Assembly (NCBI RefSeq): GCF_042847215.1 | Contig: NZ_AP031500.1 | Location: 2,480,001-2,544,000 of the forward strand | Length of the DNA: 64,000 nt | Source: Gilvimarinus japonicus | GTDB taxonomy: Bacteria; Pseudomonadota; Gammaproteobacteria; Pseudomonadales; Cellvibrionaceae | Direction of reading: 5' to 3' | In this document: positions 53,838-63,961 of the stretch, one piece after another | Layout: every line of letters starts with the position of its first letter | How positions within the stretch are numbered: the stretch's first letter is position 1 | Translations under genes and position numbers: made by a program | The notes under the pieces: generated by a model | The model's database searches: none | Told to the model about the DNA's origin: nothing | What the model saw: only the letters and a program-made list of their open reading frames with translations

Positions 53838-56606
53838 CTACATTGAGTAACGCACACCCAACGCGTAGGTTTTACTAAAAATAGACGCGCCGTTGTTGTA
53901 CAGGTAAGGGTCGGTGTAGTAACCGCGATACACTTCACCGGTTAGGTTGGTAGCATCAAAGGTCACCATCAACGACTCGGTCACGTCGTAACTTAACTGA
54001 AAGTCCATATTGGCTTCGGGCTTAGAGTAATCGCCTGCGGGCATGGCAAAATTTGCATTGTAACCACGCAAAAAATCATCGCGCCAAACATAGGACAAAC
54101 GCGCATCGAAGCCGGCTTTCTCGTACGCTAGCACCACGCTGTAGCTAGAGTCGGACACACCAATTAACGGCTTAGTCTCATAGCCGATTAACTCGCCCGG
54201 GCCGTCGTCAGTGTCGGGGCCAAAAATAGGGTCGTTGGTTTCGCCATCGATTTTTGTGTAGCTCGCCTGCACACCGGCGCCCTGCAGCCACTCGGGGACA
54301 TTATCGGGAAAGTACTGAAAGCCCAGCTCGATACCGTTGAGCTTACCTTTACCGGCGTTAGACGGTTGCGACAACACATACTTCGCATTTAACTCAGGAT
54401 CTGGGTTATCGGTAACCTCAATCGCCTTACTGGCGGTAAACACAAAGCCATCGATGTCGCGCGAAAACAACACCCCGTACAAGCTGCTACTGGGGGCAAA
54501 GTACCACTCCAGCGACAGGTCAGTATTGATCGACTCCACCGCTTTTAAATTGGGGTTGCCGCTGTTGGCAAAACCGTATTCGGCATTGGTAAAATCCGCC
54601 GGCGGGGTCAAGCTCATGGTGGGGTTTAGCTGGCCGAAATCAGGCTTGCGGATAGATTTACCGTAAGACAAACGCGCCATTAAGTTTTCGGTAATTTCGT
54701 AGCGCACCATAAAGTTAGGCAACACTTCGGTCGAGCTGCTGTTAGAGTTAACTTGTGTTGCCGCCGACTCGTTAAAGCTCAGCTCGCTGTCGGTATCTAC
54801 CACCCGCACACCAATTTGACCGTCGATAATCTGGCTGCCCAACTCAAAGGCGTAGTCGGCTTGAAAGTATGCCGCCGCGGTGGTCTCTTCGATATCAAAG
54901 GTGCTGGCATCTAAGAAGTCCGAGCCGCCCGATTGCAAACCGTACAGGCCGCGCATTAGCTCGGCGTTATCAGATAAAAAGTAGCCGTCGGCCACCAACC
55001 ACTGGTTGGGTACATTAGCTTCGTTATCCAGAAAATCATCTTGCGTAACACTCGCAAGGCCTGCGATATCGGCAATATTACAGGGGTTGCCATCCATGCT
55101 GCAGGCACCAGAGCTTTGGTCCCGCGAGCGCGACAAAGCGCTGCGCACATCGTAGCGCACACCAAAGCTTAAACGCTCGATAAAATCCCAGCCGGTGGTA
55201 TAGTCGCCATCCATCGTCCAGGTAATGGCGTCACCCTCATCGCGACCACTGTTGTCAAAAAAGTTCGACATCTGCCAATCGGCGGGGTTTGTTAACACGC
55301 TTTCATCCACGTTGGCGGTGGTGGCATCATCCAAAAACGCCACCAACGGCAAACCGTCATCGTAGTTAAAATCCACCACTAAGCGGTCGCGCATGGCCGA
55401 CGTTTGCAACGCCTGAAATGAGCGCTCGTAAACGCTGGTTTGGTAGGTCAGTTCAGATTCAAGGGTTAAACTGTCACCAATGTTCCAGTTACCACCCAAG
55501 GCATAGACAAAACTGTCGGTATCGCCACTGCTGCCATCACCACTGGTGAACATGCTAGCGTTATTAATGTAATTAGTTTTAATAACGTTGGTGCCATCGT
55601 AAAAATCGGGGTTACGGAAATGGCTGGCACCGTTGGTATTAATAAACACTAAGTTGTTAAAGCTCTCGTTGCGATAGCCATTATAAAAGGCTTCAAACAA
55701 ATACTCGGAGGTATCATTTGGGGCCCACTGCAACGAGACGTTCGCCGCCGGGCGCTCACGGTGACCGGTAAAATCAGTCATCCCCATCGCGTCACGCAGC
55801 AAATAATACTCCACGTCTTGGCCGTTAACGTTCAGGCTAGAGCCCGGCTGTGAGGGAATCCCCTCAACGGTACCCACCTGATAATAATCGCCCGAAATAC
55901 GCGAGAAATCGTCGTAGCGATACGGGTCGAGCGAACCGATCCAAATATTCTCGTCGCGATAATTGGTTTCGGCGTACGAGATATTCACCAACGCACCAAA
56001 CTCACCGGCGCTGGTGTCCCAGCGATCACTCAGCAACATACTGATATTCGGGTCGATCTCTTCCGAGTTGCTCTGATAAATGCCCCGCGCCGCGACGACA
56101 AACTTGGAATCGTCAAAATTAAACGGGCGATTGGTTAAAACATTAATCTGGCCGGCAATGCCGCCTTCGATCTGTTCGGCCGAGCGGGTTTTATAAACAT
56201 CGGCGCGGTTCAGCAAGCTGGCGGGGATATCGGCCAACGCCACCGAGCGGCCGGTAGAGGTGAAAATCTCACGGCCGTTCACCGTGGTAGAAACATCACC
56301 CAAGCCACGAATCGTCACAGCGTTCACTTCACCCGCGCCACGGCCGGTAACCTGCACACCGGTGACCCGCTGCAGCGCCTCAACGACGTTGTTATCGGGA
56401 AACTTACCAATATCTTCCGCGACAATAGAGTCAACAATTTGAATGTTTTCCCGCTTGAGCTCGATCGCCTCGGTTAAGCTGCCGCGAATACCGGTAACCA
56501 CAACCTCTTCGAGTAAAGCCTCGCTATCGTCTTGTGCGTAAATAGAGTGAGCCTGAACGGCCGTAACCAAAGCCACAGCACTGCTTAATACAGAGCGCTT
56601 AAACAT
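53838..56606 (-). CDS. TonB-dependent receptor, second locus
   Basis: A 922-residue outer-membrane receptor with a signal peptide (cut near HSIYAQ), a LEEVVVTGIRGSL start and plug motifs (IVDSIVAEDIGKFPDNNVVE, TGVQVTGRGAGEVNAVTIRG). It ends in YALGVRYSM, whose last residue is methionine rather than phenylalanine. It faces a GH43 lipoprotein across a shared promoter region, so it probably imports arabinan- or arabinoxylan-derived oligosaccharides. The ribosome site GAAGGGG fits the start at 56606. Confidence 0.93.
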   Translation of the reverse strand: MFKRSVLSSAVALVTAVQAHSIYAQDDSEALLEEVVVTGIRGSLTEAIELKRENIQIVDSIVAEDIGKFPDNNVVEALQRVTGVQVTGRGAGEVNAVTIRGLGDVSTTVNGREIFTSTGRSVALADIPASLLNRADVYKTRSAEQIEGGIAGQINVLTNRPFNFDDSKFVVAARGIYQSNSEEIDPNISMLLSDRWDTSAGEFGALVNISYAETNYRDENIWIGSLDPYRYDDFSRISGDYYQVGTVEGIPSQPGSSLNVNGQDVEYYLLRDAMGMTDFTGHRERPAANVSLQWAPNDTSEYLFEAFYNGYRNESFNNLVFINTNGASHFRNPDFYDGTNVIKTNYINNASMFTSGDGSSGDTDSFVYALGGNWNIGDSLTLESELTYQTSVYERSFQALQTSAMRDRLVVDFNYDDGLPLVAFLDDATTANVDESVLTNPADWQMSNFFDNSGRDEGDAITWTMDGDYTTGWDFIERLSFGVRYDVRSALSRSRDQSSGACSMDGNPCNIADIAGLASVTQDDFLDNEANVPNQWLVADGYFLSDNAELMRGLYGLQSGGSDFLDASTFDIEETTAAAYFQADYAFELGSQIIDGQIGVRVVDTDSELSFNESAATQVNSNSSSTEVLPNFMVRYEITENLMARLSYGKSIRKPDFGQLNPTMSLTPPADFTNAEYGFANSGNPNLKAVESINTDLSLEWYFAPSSSLYGVLFSRDIDGFVFTASKAIEVTDNPDPELNAKYVLSQPSNAGKGKLNGIELGFQYFPDNVPEWLQGAGVQASYTKIDGETNDPIFGPDTDDGPGELIGYETKPLIGVSDSSYSVVLAYEKAGFDARLSYVWRDDFLRGYNANFAMPAGDYSKPEANMDFQLSYDVTESLMVTFDATNLTGEVYRGYYTDPYLYNNGASIFSKTYALGVRYSM

Positions 56607-56944
56607 GGGTGATAATCCCCTTCATTAGAGTTATTAGAGCCTCAGCGTTAGCACGATCGAGGCGGGTTATACTGATCAAGATCTGATAATATTGTATGAC
56701 TTATTTTAAGTCAACACAAACAACAGATATGGTCAATACGACCAAAACACCTCCAATAACACCTTTCTGGCACGCCATATCGCCCAAATCCAGCTAAGCA
56801 CCATAAATTTTTCTACAAATATTAATAATATTGTATTACCATAATAAATGTAATGATGATTTTGTAACGCCGTCAGTAAACAAATACCGGCCGGCGCCTA
56901 CGAAAACCCGTTGATATAAATATAAATATGAAAGGGGTAACCCA
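56607..56944. promoter_or_regulatory. Divergent control region of the second receptor and the GH43 gene
   Basis: An AT-rich 340 bp holding two copies of ATAATATTGTATxAC in the same orientation (56686-56700 and 56825-56839, 14 of 15 bases alike), 139 bp apart, one nearer each gene. A perfect palindrome TGACTTA TTT TAAGTCA (56697-56713) overlaps the first. This looks like a shared operator set for one regulator; no regulator gene is in the window. Confidence 0.5.
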
Positions 56945-59900
56945 ATGAAACTGAACAATCTCGCACTGGTTATGAGCGGCGTCATCGCCCTATATGGCTG
57001 CGGCGGCTCCAGTGATCGTAAAGAAGCACCCGCGCAACTGGTACCCGACACCGAAACAGCCGCCGACCCTACCGTCGACGCCAGCGCTATTGCCTACAAC
57101 GACATTCCGGTACACGACCCCTCGGTGATTCGCACCAACGACGGTACCTTTTATGTAGTCGGGTCACATTTGGCCGCGGCTAAATCGACCGACTTGGTCA
57201 CCTGGGAGCAAGTCGCCCCGGGCATCAATTTAGAAACCCCCGACTTTGCCGCCAACCCACTGTTTAGCAATTACGACATCGAAGTAGCCGAAGGCATTGA
57301 ATGGACCGGTGGTTACGCCGGCTCGTGGGCATCGGACGTTATTCAGTTAAGTGACGACCGCTACTACTTTTACTACAACCACTGCACCAATCCCGATACC
57401 GGCGAATGCGATGCTCCTCGCTCTTATTTAGGGGTGGCCGTCGCGGACGACATTCTCGGCCCCTACAGCGACTTGGGAATCTTTTTGCGCTCGGGCCAAA
57501 GCGACGCCGAGATTGATGCCGGTTTTGGCGTGGGCGACATGGAAAGCTACAACGGCTTTGTTAACCCCAACACCATTGATCCAGATACCTTTTACGACAA
57601 AAACGGCCAATTGTGGATGACTTACGGCTCTTACGCTGGCGGCATCTTTATTTTAGAAATGGACGAAGCCACCGCCATGCCCAAACCCAACCAAGGTTAC
57701 GGCAAGCACTTAACCGGTGGTGATCACAGCTCGATAGAAGGCAGCTACGTACTCTATAGCCCCGAGTCAGATTACTATTATTTGTTTGCCTCGTTCGGCG
57801 GTTTTGTCTCGACCGATGGCTACAATATTCGCATTGCCCGCTCACGCACTCCAGACGGCCCTTACCTTGATGCCGCTGGCAACGACATAGCCGCCGCCCG
57901 TGGTGGTTGGGACAGTATTGAACCCTATGGCGTAAAACTGATGGGCGGCTTTAACTTTAACGCCTACACCGGCGACGCCAGCGCAAGTCGTGGCTACTTG
58001 GCACCGGGACACAACTCGGCCTATTACGACGAAGCCACCGGGCAACACTTTTTAATTACCCACACGCGCTTCCCCAACCGCGGTGAAGGCCATGCGATTC
58101 GTGTACACGAAATGTTTGTTAATGCCGACGGCTGGTTAATTGCCTCACCCGAGCGCTACGCCCCGATTGAAGGCGATAACATTGTCGATGCGGGCGATAT
58201 TGTCGGCGATTACAAATTTATTAACCTCGGCAAAGACATCAACCGCGAAGCAAAACAATCGGTCGCCATTACCCTCACCGACAACCGTGAAATTACCGGC
58301 GACATAACCGGCTATTACCGCTTATACGACAACGAGCCAAACCGCATTACCGTGTTTATCGACGGTGACACCTCTTACGAAGGTGTTATGCGGTGGCAGT
58401 GGGATGCGCCGAGCGAAACCTTAACGCCGGTATTTAGCGCACTAAACGGCGATGGCGCCACCATTTGGGGTGTACAACAACCCGAGCAGGATAATGCTCA
58501 AGTCATACAAGCGGTACTGGACGATTTGAGCCTGCCAGAAAACTTTAAAGGCGAAGCGATCGATTTACCTACTGTGGGCACTCGTGGCAGCACCATTAGC
58601 TGGAGCAGTGACAACGGCCGCGTTATTAAAACCGATGGCACTGTGATTCGCCCCAATGCCGGTGATGGCGACCAGAGCGTGCGCTTAACCGCCACCGTCT
58701 CGCGTCAGGGCGCCAGCAGCAGCCAAGCGTTTGACATTGTTGTGCCCGAGCGCCAAACCTTTAACCGGGTCGCCGCGTTTGACTTTGAAGGCGACCTCAG
58801 CGAAACCTTAGGTAACTTTGCCGCTGGTTCTGCCACTGGTGATCGCGTGTTTAACACAGGCATGGTGGACTTTAGCAGCGGTCACGACGGACAGGCGCTG
58901 TCGCTTGATGGCAGCAATGGGGTGTTATTGCCCCAGGGCTTAATCAACAATTACGAGTACACAGTGTCTTTCTGGGTTAATCCCAACGTTATTACCGGCT
59001 TTACGCCAGCGTTTTTTGGCGCGGTAAATATTCAGCAAGACGATGCCGGCAATCCATTCTCCAACAACTGGATTAACCTCTTACCGCAAGGCTGGGATGG
59101 CAACACCATGTTCTGGAGCGGCTCTGAGGCGTGGCTTGATGGCACTACCGGCGAACGCATCCCCGAGATGGCCTGGTCGCACGTTGCCTTCTCGGTGAAG
59201 CGCGGACTGGTTAAAGTGTTTATCAATGGCGAAGAAAAATTCTCGGCGGGCAACCTTAGCGACTTTTTCAGCGACAACGAAGGCACCTTTGCCCTCGGCG
59301 TTAACTACTGGGATATTCCCTTTAACGGCCTGATCGACGAACTCAACATCTACGAAGCGGCGCTCGCCGGTGGCGAAATTAAAGCACTCGACATCGACAA
59401 ACTGCCGTCCTCCGAGCTGTTGGCCTCGGCCGAGCAGATTCTCGACTTGGGCGATATCAGCGCCGTGCAAGACGATTTGTACCTGCCGGTAACCGGGCCT
59501 TACGCCTCAGCCATTAGCTGGAGCTCGTCCGACCCGTCGGTGATCGCCATTGATGCTGACACAGGCGTAGTCACCCGCCCCGGCCGCGAATCAAGTAATG
59601 TCGATGTCACTCTAACCGCCGCGATCAATCTTGATGGCCAGGCAACCAGCAAAACCTTTGTCGCCACCGTTAGCTCGCTGGCACCACCTGAGCCCGTCGC
59701 CACCTTCAGCTTTGAGGAAGACCTGGCCGACAGCACCGGTAACTTTGGTATGGGCACCGCCACCGCCGACCGCTTGGGTAACACTGGCGGCGTGGTAAAC
59801 TTTTTAGATGGCGTAGTCGGTAAAGCCCTGATGCTCGACGGCACCGCCGGTGTTAAGTTGCCCAACAACTTGATTACCGACAGCACCTACAGTATCTCGA

Positions 59901-60313
59901 TGTGGTTAAACCCTAACGTCTTAGCGCAGTTTACCCCCGCCTTTTTTGGCGCGGCAACCGATGCAAGCTGGATTAGCGTGGTTCCCTTTGGCCCCGGCGA
60001 TGGCAACACCATGCTGTGGTCAGGCACCGCTTGGTACGATGGCGATACCGGCAGTCAAATTCCGGCCAAAAGCTGGACGCACTTTGTCGCGGTCAACAAT
60101 GCTGGCAACCTTAAACTTTACTTAAACGGTGTTGAAACCTTCGCAGGTGCCAACTTCCCCGACGTATTCACCCCTGCCGCTACCACGCAGTTTGGCATTG
60201 GTGTTAACTTTTGGGATACGCCTTACACCGGCATGATGGACGAGCTGAAGATTTTTGATGAGCCAATCTCGGCCGAAGACGTCACCACGCTCTATCAAGA
60301 AGGCAATATGTAA
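56945..60313 (+). CDS. GH43 arabinanase-like lipoprotein with two LamG modules
   Basis: A 1122-residue lipoprotein (lipobox ALYGC, Cys19). The GH43 five-bladed propeller (about 50-400) shows the base aspartate in PVHDPSVIR (Asp58), the pKa-setting aspartate in NTIDPDTFYDKN and the acid glutamate in SSIEGSYVLYSP. A GH43-associated C-terminal beta domain follows (about 405-510). Then come two repeats of an atrophied bacterial Ig-like domain (GSTISWSSDNGRVIKTDG; SAISWSSSDPSVIAIDAD) plus a LamG/concanavalin-like module (VSFWVNPNVITGFTPAFFGA; ISMWLNPNVLAQFTPAFFGA). Family members are arabinan endo-hydrolases or arabinofuranosidases. The precise substrate is inferred. The ribosome site GAAAGGGG is strong. 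Confidence 0.92.
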   Translation: MKLNNLALVMSGVIALYGCGGSSDRKEAPAQLVPDTETAADPTVDASAIAYNDIPVHDPSVIRTNDGTFYVVGSHLAAAKSTDLVTWEQVAPGINLETPDFAANPLFSNYDIEVAEGIEWTGGYAGSWASDVIQLSDDRYYFYYNHCTNPDTGECDAPRSYLGVAVADDILGPYSDLGIFLRSGQSDAEIDAGFGVGDMESYNGFVNPNTIDPDTFYDKNGQLWMTYGSYAGGIFILEMDEATAMPKPNQGYGKHLTGGDHSSIEGSYVLYSPESDYYYLFASFGGFVSTDGYNIRIARSRTPDGPYLDAAGNDIAAARGGWDSIEPYGVKLMGGFNFNAYTGDASASRGYLAPGHNSAYYDEATGQHFLITHTRFPNRGEGHAIRVHEMFVNADGWLIASPERYAPIEGDNIVDAGDIVGDYKFINLGKDINREAKQSVAITLTDNREITGDITGYYRLYDNEPNRITVFIDGDTSYEGVMRWQWDAPSETLTPVFSALNGDGATIWGVQQPEQDNAQVIQAVLDDLSLPENFKGEAIDLPTVGTRGSTISWSSDNGRVIKTDGTVIRPNAGDGDQSVRLTATVSRQGASSSQAFDIVVPERQTFNRVAAFDFEGDLSETLGNFAAGSATGDRVFNTGMVDFSSGHDGQALSLDGSNGVLLPQGLINNYEYTVSFWVNPNVITGFTPAFFGAVNIQQDDAGNPFSNNWINLLPQGWDGNTMFWSGSEAWLDGTTGERIPEMAWSHVAFSVKRGLVKVFINGEEKFSAGNLSDFFSDNEGTFALGVNYWDIPFNGLIDELNIYEAALAGGEIKALDIDKLPSSELLASAEQILDLGDISAVQDDLYLPVTGPYASAISWSSSDPSVIAIDADTGVVTRPGRESSNVDVTLTAAINLDGQATSKTFVATVSSLAPPEPVATFSFEEDLADSTGNFGMGTATADRLGNTGGVVNFLDGVVGKALMLDGTAGVKLPNNLITDSTYSISMWLNPNVLAQFTPAFFGAATDASWISVVPFGPGDGNTMLWSGTAWYDGDTGSQIPAKSWTHFVAVNNAGNLKLYLNGVETFAGANFPDVFTPAATTQFGIGVNFWDTPYTGMMDELKIFDEPISAEDVTTLYQEGNM

Positions 60314-60342
60314 CACCAACGCCTTGTTAAAAGTACAAATTA

Positions 60343-60366
60343 AACGCCCTTCGGGGCGTTTTTTTT
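60343..60366 (+). terminator. Intrinsic terminator of the GH43 gene
   Basis: AACGCCC TTCG GGGCGTT followed by eight T residues in total. Confidence 0.95.
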
Positions 60367-60424
60367 GTGGCGTTAAAGATAAATTAAAGAAATCCCCATC
60401 GCAGCTTTTGCCGCCGGGCTCGCG

Positions 60425-60610
60425 CTAATGCGCCTCGACTTTCTCTTTACCGCAGCGCTCACACTTATAGCGTGTGACCAGCTTCCCCTGCTTGGTATCA
60501 AACTGCTGACTGGTAACCACCTGCCACTTATGAAAACCGCTTTTACACAAAGTCTTACCCTTGTGCTTTTGCTTCGGGCTGGGGCGTTTAAACGGAACAA
60601 CGTTGGTCAT
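60425..60610 (-). CDS. Small conserved zinc-ribbon-like protein
   Basis: A 61-residue basic protein: MTNVVPFKRPSPKQKHKGKT, then CKSGFHKWQV, FDTKQGKLVT and YKCERCGKEKVEAH. One Cys/His pair and a CxxC suggest a zinc ribbon. The sequence reads like the small conserved proteins found in many Pseudomonadales and Cellvibrionales. A longer overlapping ORF in another frame is spurious. Function unknown. Confidence 0.75.
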   Translation of the reverse strand: MTNVVPFKRPSPKQKHKGKTLCKSGFHKWQVVTSQQFDTKQGKLVTRYKCERCGKEKVEAH

Positions 60611-60626
60611 TTAGGCAACCCTATCG

Positions 60627-60977
60627 TTAAGGCAACGCTTCTTCATTAACCAGCAATTCACGGCGGGTATCACCTAACCACACCCGTGTGCCAGGGTAGA
60701 TCTTGATCGCCCCATGATGCTCAGCGCTAACAGAAAAATCAAACTCGCCGTGAAAAATCACACCGGCAATCTCAACATTGCTTAGCTCACCTTTGATATA
60801 AACGTCAGCGGTACAAACCCGGCACGATGCCACCGGGGTGTTTTTAATCACCCATAGCTTCTCGTCCGGAACAACGTACTCCTGCCCGCCCACAAGGCTT
60901 ATCTCATGGGCGCTCGCACAACCTGAGAGCAACAACCCCTGCAACAATCCCAGTAACACTAAAGCTGATACTCGCAT
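60627..60977 (-). CDS. Small lipoprotein of unknown function
   Basis: A 116-residue precursor with lipobox LLSGC (Cys20). The mature part is beta-rich with a cysteine pair in SCRVCTADVYIKG and ends in VWLGDTRRELLVNEEALP. I do not recognise the family. It precedes the zinc-ribbon gene by 16 bp, suggesting one transcript. Confidence 0.8.
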   Translation of the reverse strand: MRVSALVLLGLLQGLLLSGCASAHEISLVGGQEYVVPDEKLWVIKNTPVASCRVCTADVYIKGELSNVEIAGVIFHGEFDFSVSAEHHGAIKIYPGTRVWLGDTRRELLVNEEALP

Positions 60978-61005
60978 GTTTATACCCCGACCAAAAACTC
61001 ACGCC

Positions 61006-61863
61006 CTAGGGCTTGAGTTTTAAAACGTTATCAATATCGGCCGCGTTATGCCGCTCGCGTAATTGCTCCCAAGGCTCGCCCCACGGGCGATTCACAATGC
61101 GGCCCCGCTGCACCGCATCGCGCTCAAGTATCTCTTGCGCCCAGCGGCGTACATGGGTGTAACTTGTCACATCTAAAAATTCACCGGCATCGTACAAGGC
61201 GCCCAACACCAAGCCGCCATACCAAGGCCAGGTGGCAATATCGGCGATGCTATAAGTCTCGCCCGCCAAATAGCGGTTGCTGGCAAGCTGCTTATCTAGC
61301 ACATCCAGCTGACGTTTTGTCTCCATGGTAAAACGATTAATCGGGTACTCGAACTTCTCAGGGGCATAGGCGTAAAAATGCCCAAAGCCGCCGCCCAAAT
61401 ACGGCGCCGAGCCCTGTAGCCAAAACAGCCAGTTAAGCGCCTCGGCGCGCGCGCTGGCATCAGCGGGCAACAACTGACCAAATTTTTCCGCTAGATACAA
61501 TAAAATAGCGCCCGATTCAAACACACGCTGGGGCGTAGCGCCCGAGCAATCGAGCAACGCAGGGATTTTAGAGTTGGGGTTTACGTCGACAAAACCGGAC
61601 GAGAATTGATCGCCCTCACCTATATCAATTAAGTAGGCATCATACTCGGCACCCGTTTCGCCCAGGGCCAATAGCTCTTCGAGCATAATGGTGACTTTTT
61701 GCCCGTTAGGGGTTGCCAGAGAGTGTAACTGCAACGGGTGTTTGCCTTTGGGTAACTCGCGCTCAAAGGTGGCCCCCGCGACGGGGCGATTTAATTTGGC
61801 CCAGGTGCCGCCACTTTCGCTGTCAAAGGTCCACACTTTGGGTGGGGTATACTCATCACTCAT
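61006..61863 (-). CDS. yghU: Glutathione-dependent disulfide-bond oxidoreductase
   Basis: A 285-residue GST of the nu class: YTPPKVWTFDSESGGTWAKL, NRPVAGATFE, LPKGKHPLQLHSLATPNGQK, NPNSKIPALLD, FESGAILLYLAEKFG and GFGHFYAYAPEKFEYPINRF. It matches E. coli YghU in all blocks. Such enzymes reduce disulfides with two glutathione molecules bound. The gene stands alone. Confidence 0.94.
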   Translation of the reverse strand: MSDEYTPPKVWTFDSESGGTWAKLNRPVAGATFERELPKGKHPLQLHSLATPNGQKVTIMLEELLALGETGAEYDAYLIDIGEGDQFSSGFVDVNPNSKIPALLDCSGATPQRVFESGAILLYLAEKFGQLLPADASARAEALNWLFWLQGSAPYLGGGFGHFYAYAPEKFEYPINRFTMETKRQLDVLDKQLASNRYLAGETYSIADIATWPWYGGLVLGALYDAGEFLDVTSYTHVRRWAQEILERDAVQRGRIVNRPWGEPWEQLRERHNAADIDNVLKLKP

Positions 61864-61969
61864 ACAAAGCTCCTGACTGATTAATGATGCTGAAGTACCT
61901 TAACGCGTATCAGGTTATAGCAACAGAGGCTAACCAAGTTTTTCAAATCCGCGTGTCTAATAGTCGGCA

Positions 61970-62902
61970 TTATGGGTGCTCAGAAACAGTGATTTGAGCA
62001 CGCGCCTGGTCAAGCCGCTGACACATCAACTCGGCACCATCCAATATACGCAACGTATGTCGCTGAATAATATCCGGCGGCACAAAAAACAAATGGTTAT
62101 TGGCAACCGCCGTTAACGCCGGGTACTGTTTCCACTCGTCCAACCACTCTGGGCGCTCCTCACCCATGCCGCTGGCGACAATCACATCGGGGTTGCGCCC
62201 CAGTACCGACTCTACATTAATTTTTGGCGCCAGCGATACGGCATCGGCAAACGCGTTGCGCCCACCACACAAGCGAATCACATCGCTCACTAAATGCTCA
62301 CCGTTAAGGGTTTGCAACGGTTGGTTCCAGACTTGGTAAAACACCGATACGGCTTTGCTGCTATGGTGAGCCTCGCGCAACTTTTGTAAGCGTGCAAGCC
62401 ACGCATCAGCGGTTTTATTAGCCGCTTGCGCAGTGCCTGCTAAAAGCCCAATAGTGCGCACTTCGCGGGCAATATCGTCAAGTGTGCGCGGCTCATCGAC
62501 GTACACGGTAATACCCAGCCGCTCTAGCTGATTGGCAGCGGTTAAACCGTTACCGGACGACCAGGCCAGTACCAAGTCGGGTTTAAGCGCTAACACCGAC
62601 TCTAAGCTTACCGTTTTGTAGGTGCCAACCTCAGGCAGTTTTTGGGCCGCAGGCGGATAATCACTGTAGCTCACCGCCGCCACTAATTTACCGCCCGCCC
62701 CGGCACTGTAGGCGTTCTCCACCAAGTGCGGCGCCAGCGCGACAATTCGTTCAGCCGGTGCGTTAAGGGTAATCAGCTTACCCCGCGCATCGGTCACCTC
62801 AATAGGCGCGGCGCAAACCGCACCCGCAATAGCGCCAAGCCAAAACATCAGTGCCAAAACACTCCAGCGCTTACCGCAACGGCCAGCAAAAATATCGCTC
62901 AC
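61970..62902 (-). CDS. btuF: Cobalamin ABC transporter periplasmic binding protein
   Basis: A 310-residue BtuF-type protein with a GTG start after TAGGAGTAGTTT. A signal peptide ends near GAVCAAPI. The fold markers are RIVALAPHLVENAYSAGAGG, LPEVGTYKTVSLESVLALKP, DLVLAW and WLDEWKQYPALTAVANN. It binds corrinoids in the periplasm and delivers them to BtuCD. It lies 9 bp after the cobalamin-biosynthesis gene cobD. Confidence 0.88.
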   Translation of the reverse strand: MSDIFAGRCGKRWSVLALMFWLGAIAGAVCAAPIEVTDARGKLITLNAPAERIVALAPHLVENAYSAGAGGKLVAAVSYSDYPPAAQKLPEVGTYKTVSLESVLALKPDLVLAWSSGNGLTAANQLERLGITVYVDEPRTLDDIAREVRTIGLLAGTAQAANKTADAWLARLQKLREAHHSSKAVSVFYQVWNQPLQTLNGEHLVSDVIRLCGGRNAFADAVSLAPKINVESVLGRNPDVIVASGMGEERPEWLDEWKQYPALTAVANNHLFFVPPDIIQRHTLRILDGAELMCQRLDQARAQITVSEHP

Positions 62903-62911
62903 AAACTACTC

Positions 62912-63961
62912 CTATAACGTGATGGTGGTTAACACACGCGCTAAACGCGTGCCGCCATCGATGGGCAAGCCGAAACGCAACCAGGCATCGGCATTAACGG
63001 TGGCCCCAGTGGGCTCGGGCCAATGGCACCAACGGGTATAAATACCCTGCTCGGCTAAACGTTGGTACAAATGCATCAGCGTGTGCCACGGCCCACGCAA
63101 GGTAACAAATAAGCCGCCGCCGGCTAAGGTACACTGAGCACCTACAAACCGCTGCAGCAGCGTTAACAACTGTTGCTGTGCGTCGCGCAACCGCAACCGC
63201 TGGGCCAGCTGCCAAGCGCGATCATTAAGCGCCCGCTCACCCAACCACTGCGCTGGGTGGCCAATAGCCCACGGCGGTAATGTTTGCCGCAACGGCTCGG
63301 CCAGCTCTGCGCTGTTAAGCAAAAACCCAAGCCTTACCCCAGCCAACCCAAAAAATTTACCCACCGAGCGCAACACACACAAACGCGGAAGGCTGGGCAA
63401 CAATATAACGGCGCTTGGCAGTGCGAGTGCATCGATAAAAGCCTCATCCACCAATACAACGCCAGGCAAAATACTGTGTAAAAACTCTAGCGTATTAAGC
63501 GGGCAGACCTCGCCCGTGGGGTTGTTAGGGTTAATCACCACCGCGTGAGTAACCGTGGCTTGCTCGGCAAGTTGGCACAATTGGGCGATAGCATCGTAAA
63601 ACACAATCTGGTGCCCCGCTTGCTGCCACGCTTTTGCATGCTCGGCGTAACCAATAGCTGGCAGCGCCACTGCGGCAGGTGGCAATAACAACGGCAACTG
63701 GCCCAGCGCAAACTGGCTGCCAGGCACGGGCACCACAAACTCCGGGCGCGATTGGTAATACTCGGCGGCGGCCTTGCACAACAGCGTATTGGCACCGGGC
63801 AAGTCGCGCCAAACATGCGAGGGGATATTAATCACCCGGTAACCCCAAGGGCTAATACCGGTCGACAAATCTTGCCAGGGTTCATCCGGCTCGCCAAAAA
63901 CCGCACTGGCGTAGGTTAAATCGCCGCCATGGGGTAATGCTGGGGCAAACTCATCAAACAT
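62912..63961 (-). CDS. cobD: Threonine-phosphate decarboxylase (cobalamin side-chain synthesis)
   Basis: A PLP enzyme of about 349 residues that makes (R)-1-amino-2-propanol phosphate for the cobalamin nucleotide loop. Markers: MFDEFAPALPHGGDL start, DLSTGISPWGYRV, VVINPNNPTGEVC, VVLVDEAFID and the PLP lysine in VLRSVGKFFGLAGVRLGFL. I used the ATG at 63961; a TTG lies one codon before it. The start overlaps the end of the upstream frame, probably cbiB. Confidence 0.9.
   Translation of the reverse strand: MFDEFAPALPHGGDLTYASAVFGEPDEPWQDLSTGISPWGYRVINIPSHVWRDLPGANTLLCKAAAEYYQSRPEFVVPVPGSQFALGQLPLLLPPAAVALPAIGYAEHAKAWQQAGHQIVFYDAIAQLCQLAEQATVTHAVVINPNNPTGEVCPLNTLEFLHSILPGVVLVDEAFIDALALPSAVILLPSLPRLCVLRSVGKFFGLAGVRLGFLLNSAELAEPLRQTLPPWAIGHPAQWLGERALNDRAWQLAQRLRLRDAQQQLLTLLQRFVGAQCTLAGGGLFVTLRGPWHTLMHLYQRLAEQGIYTRWCHWPEPTGATVNADAWLRFGLPIDGGTRLARVLTTITL

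Noticed and set aside
60373..60600. 75-codon minus-strand ORF overlapping the zinc-ribbon gene
   Set aside because: The 60425-60610 frame has the Cys/His pattern and coding look; this one is an out-of-frame by-product.
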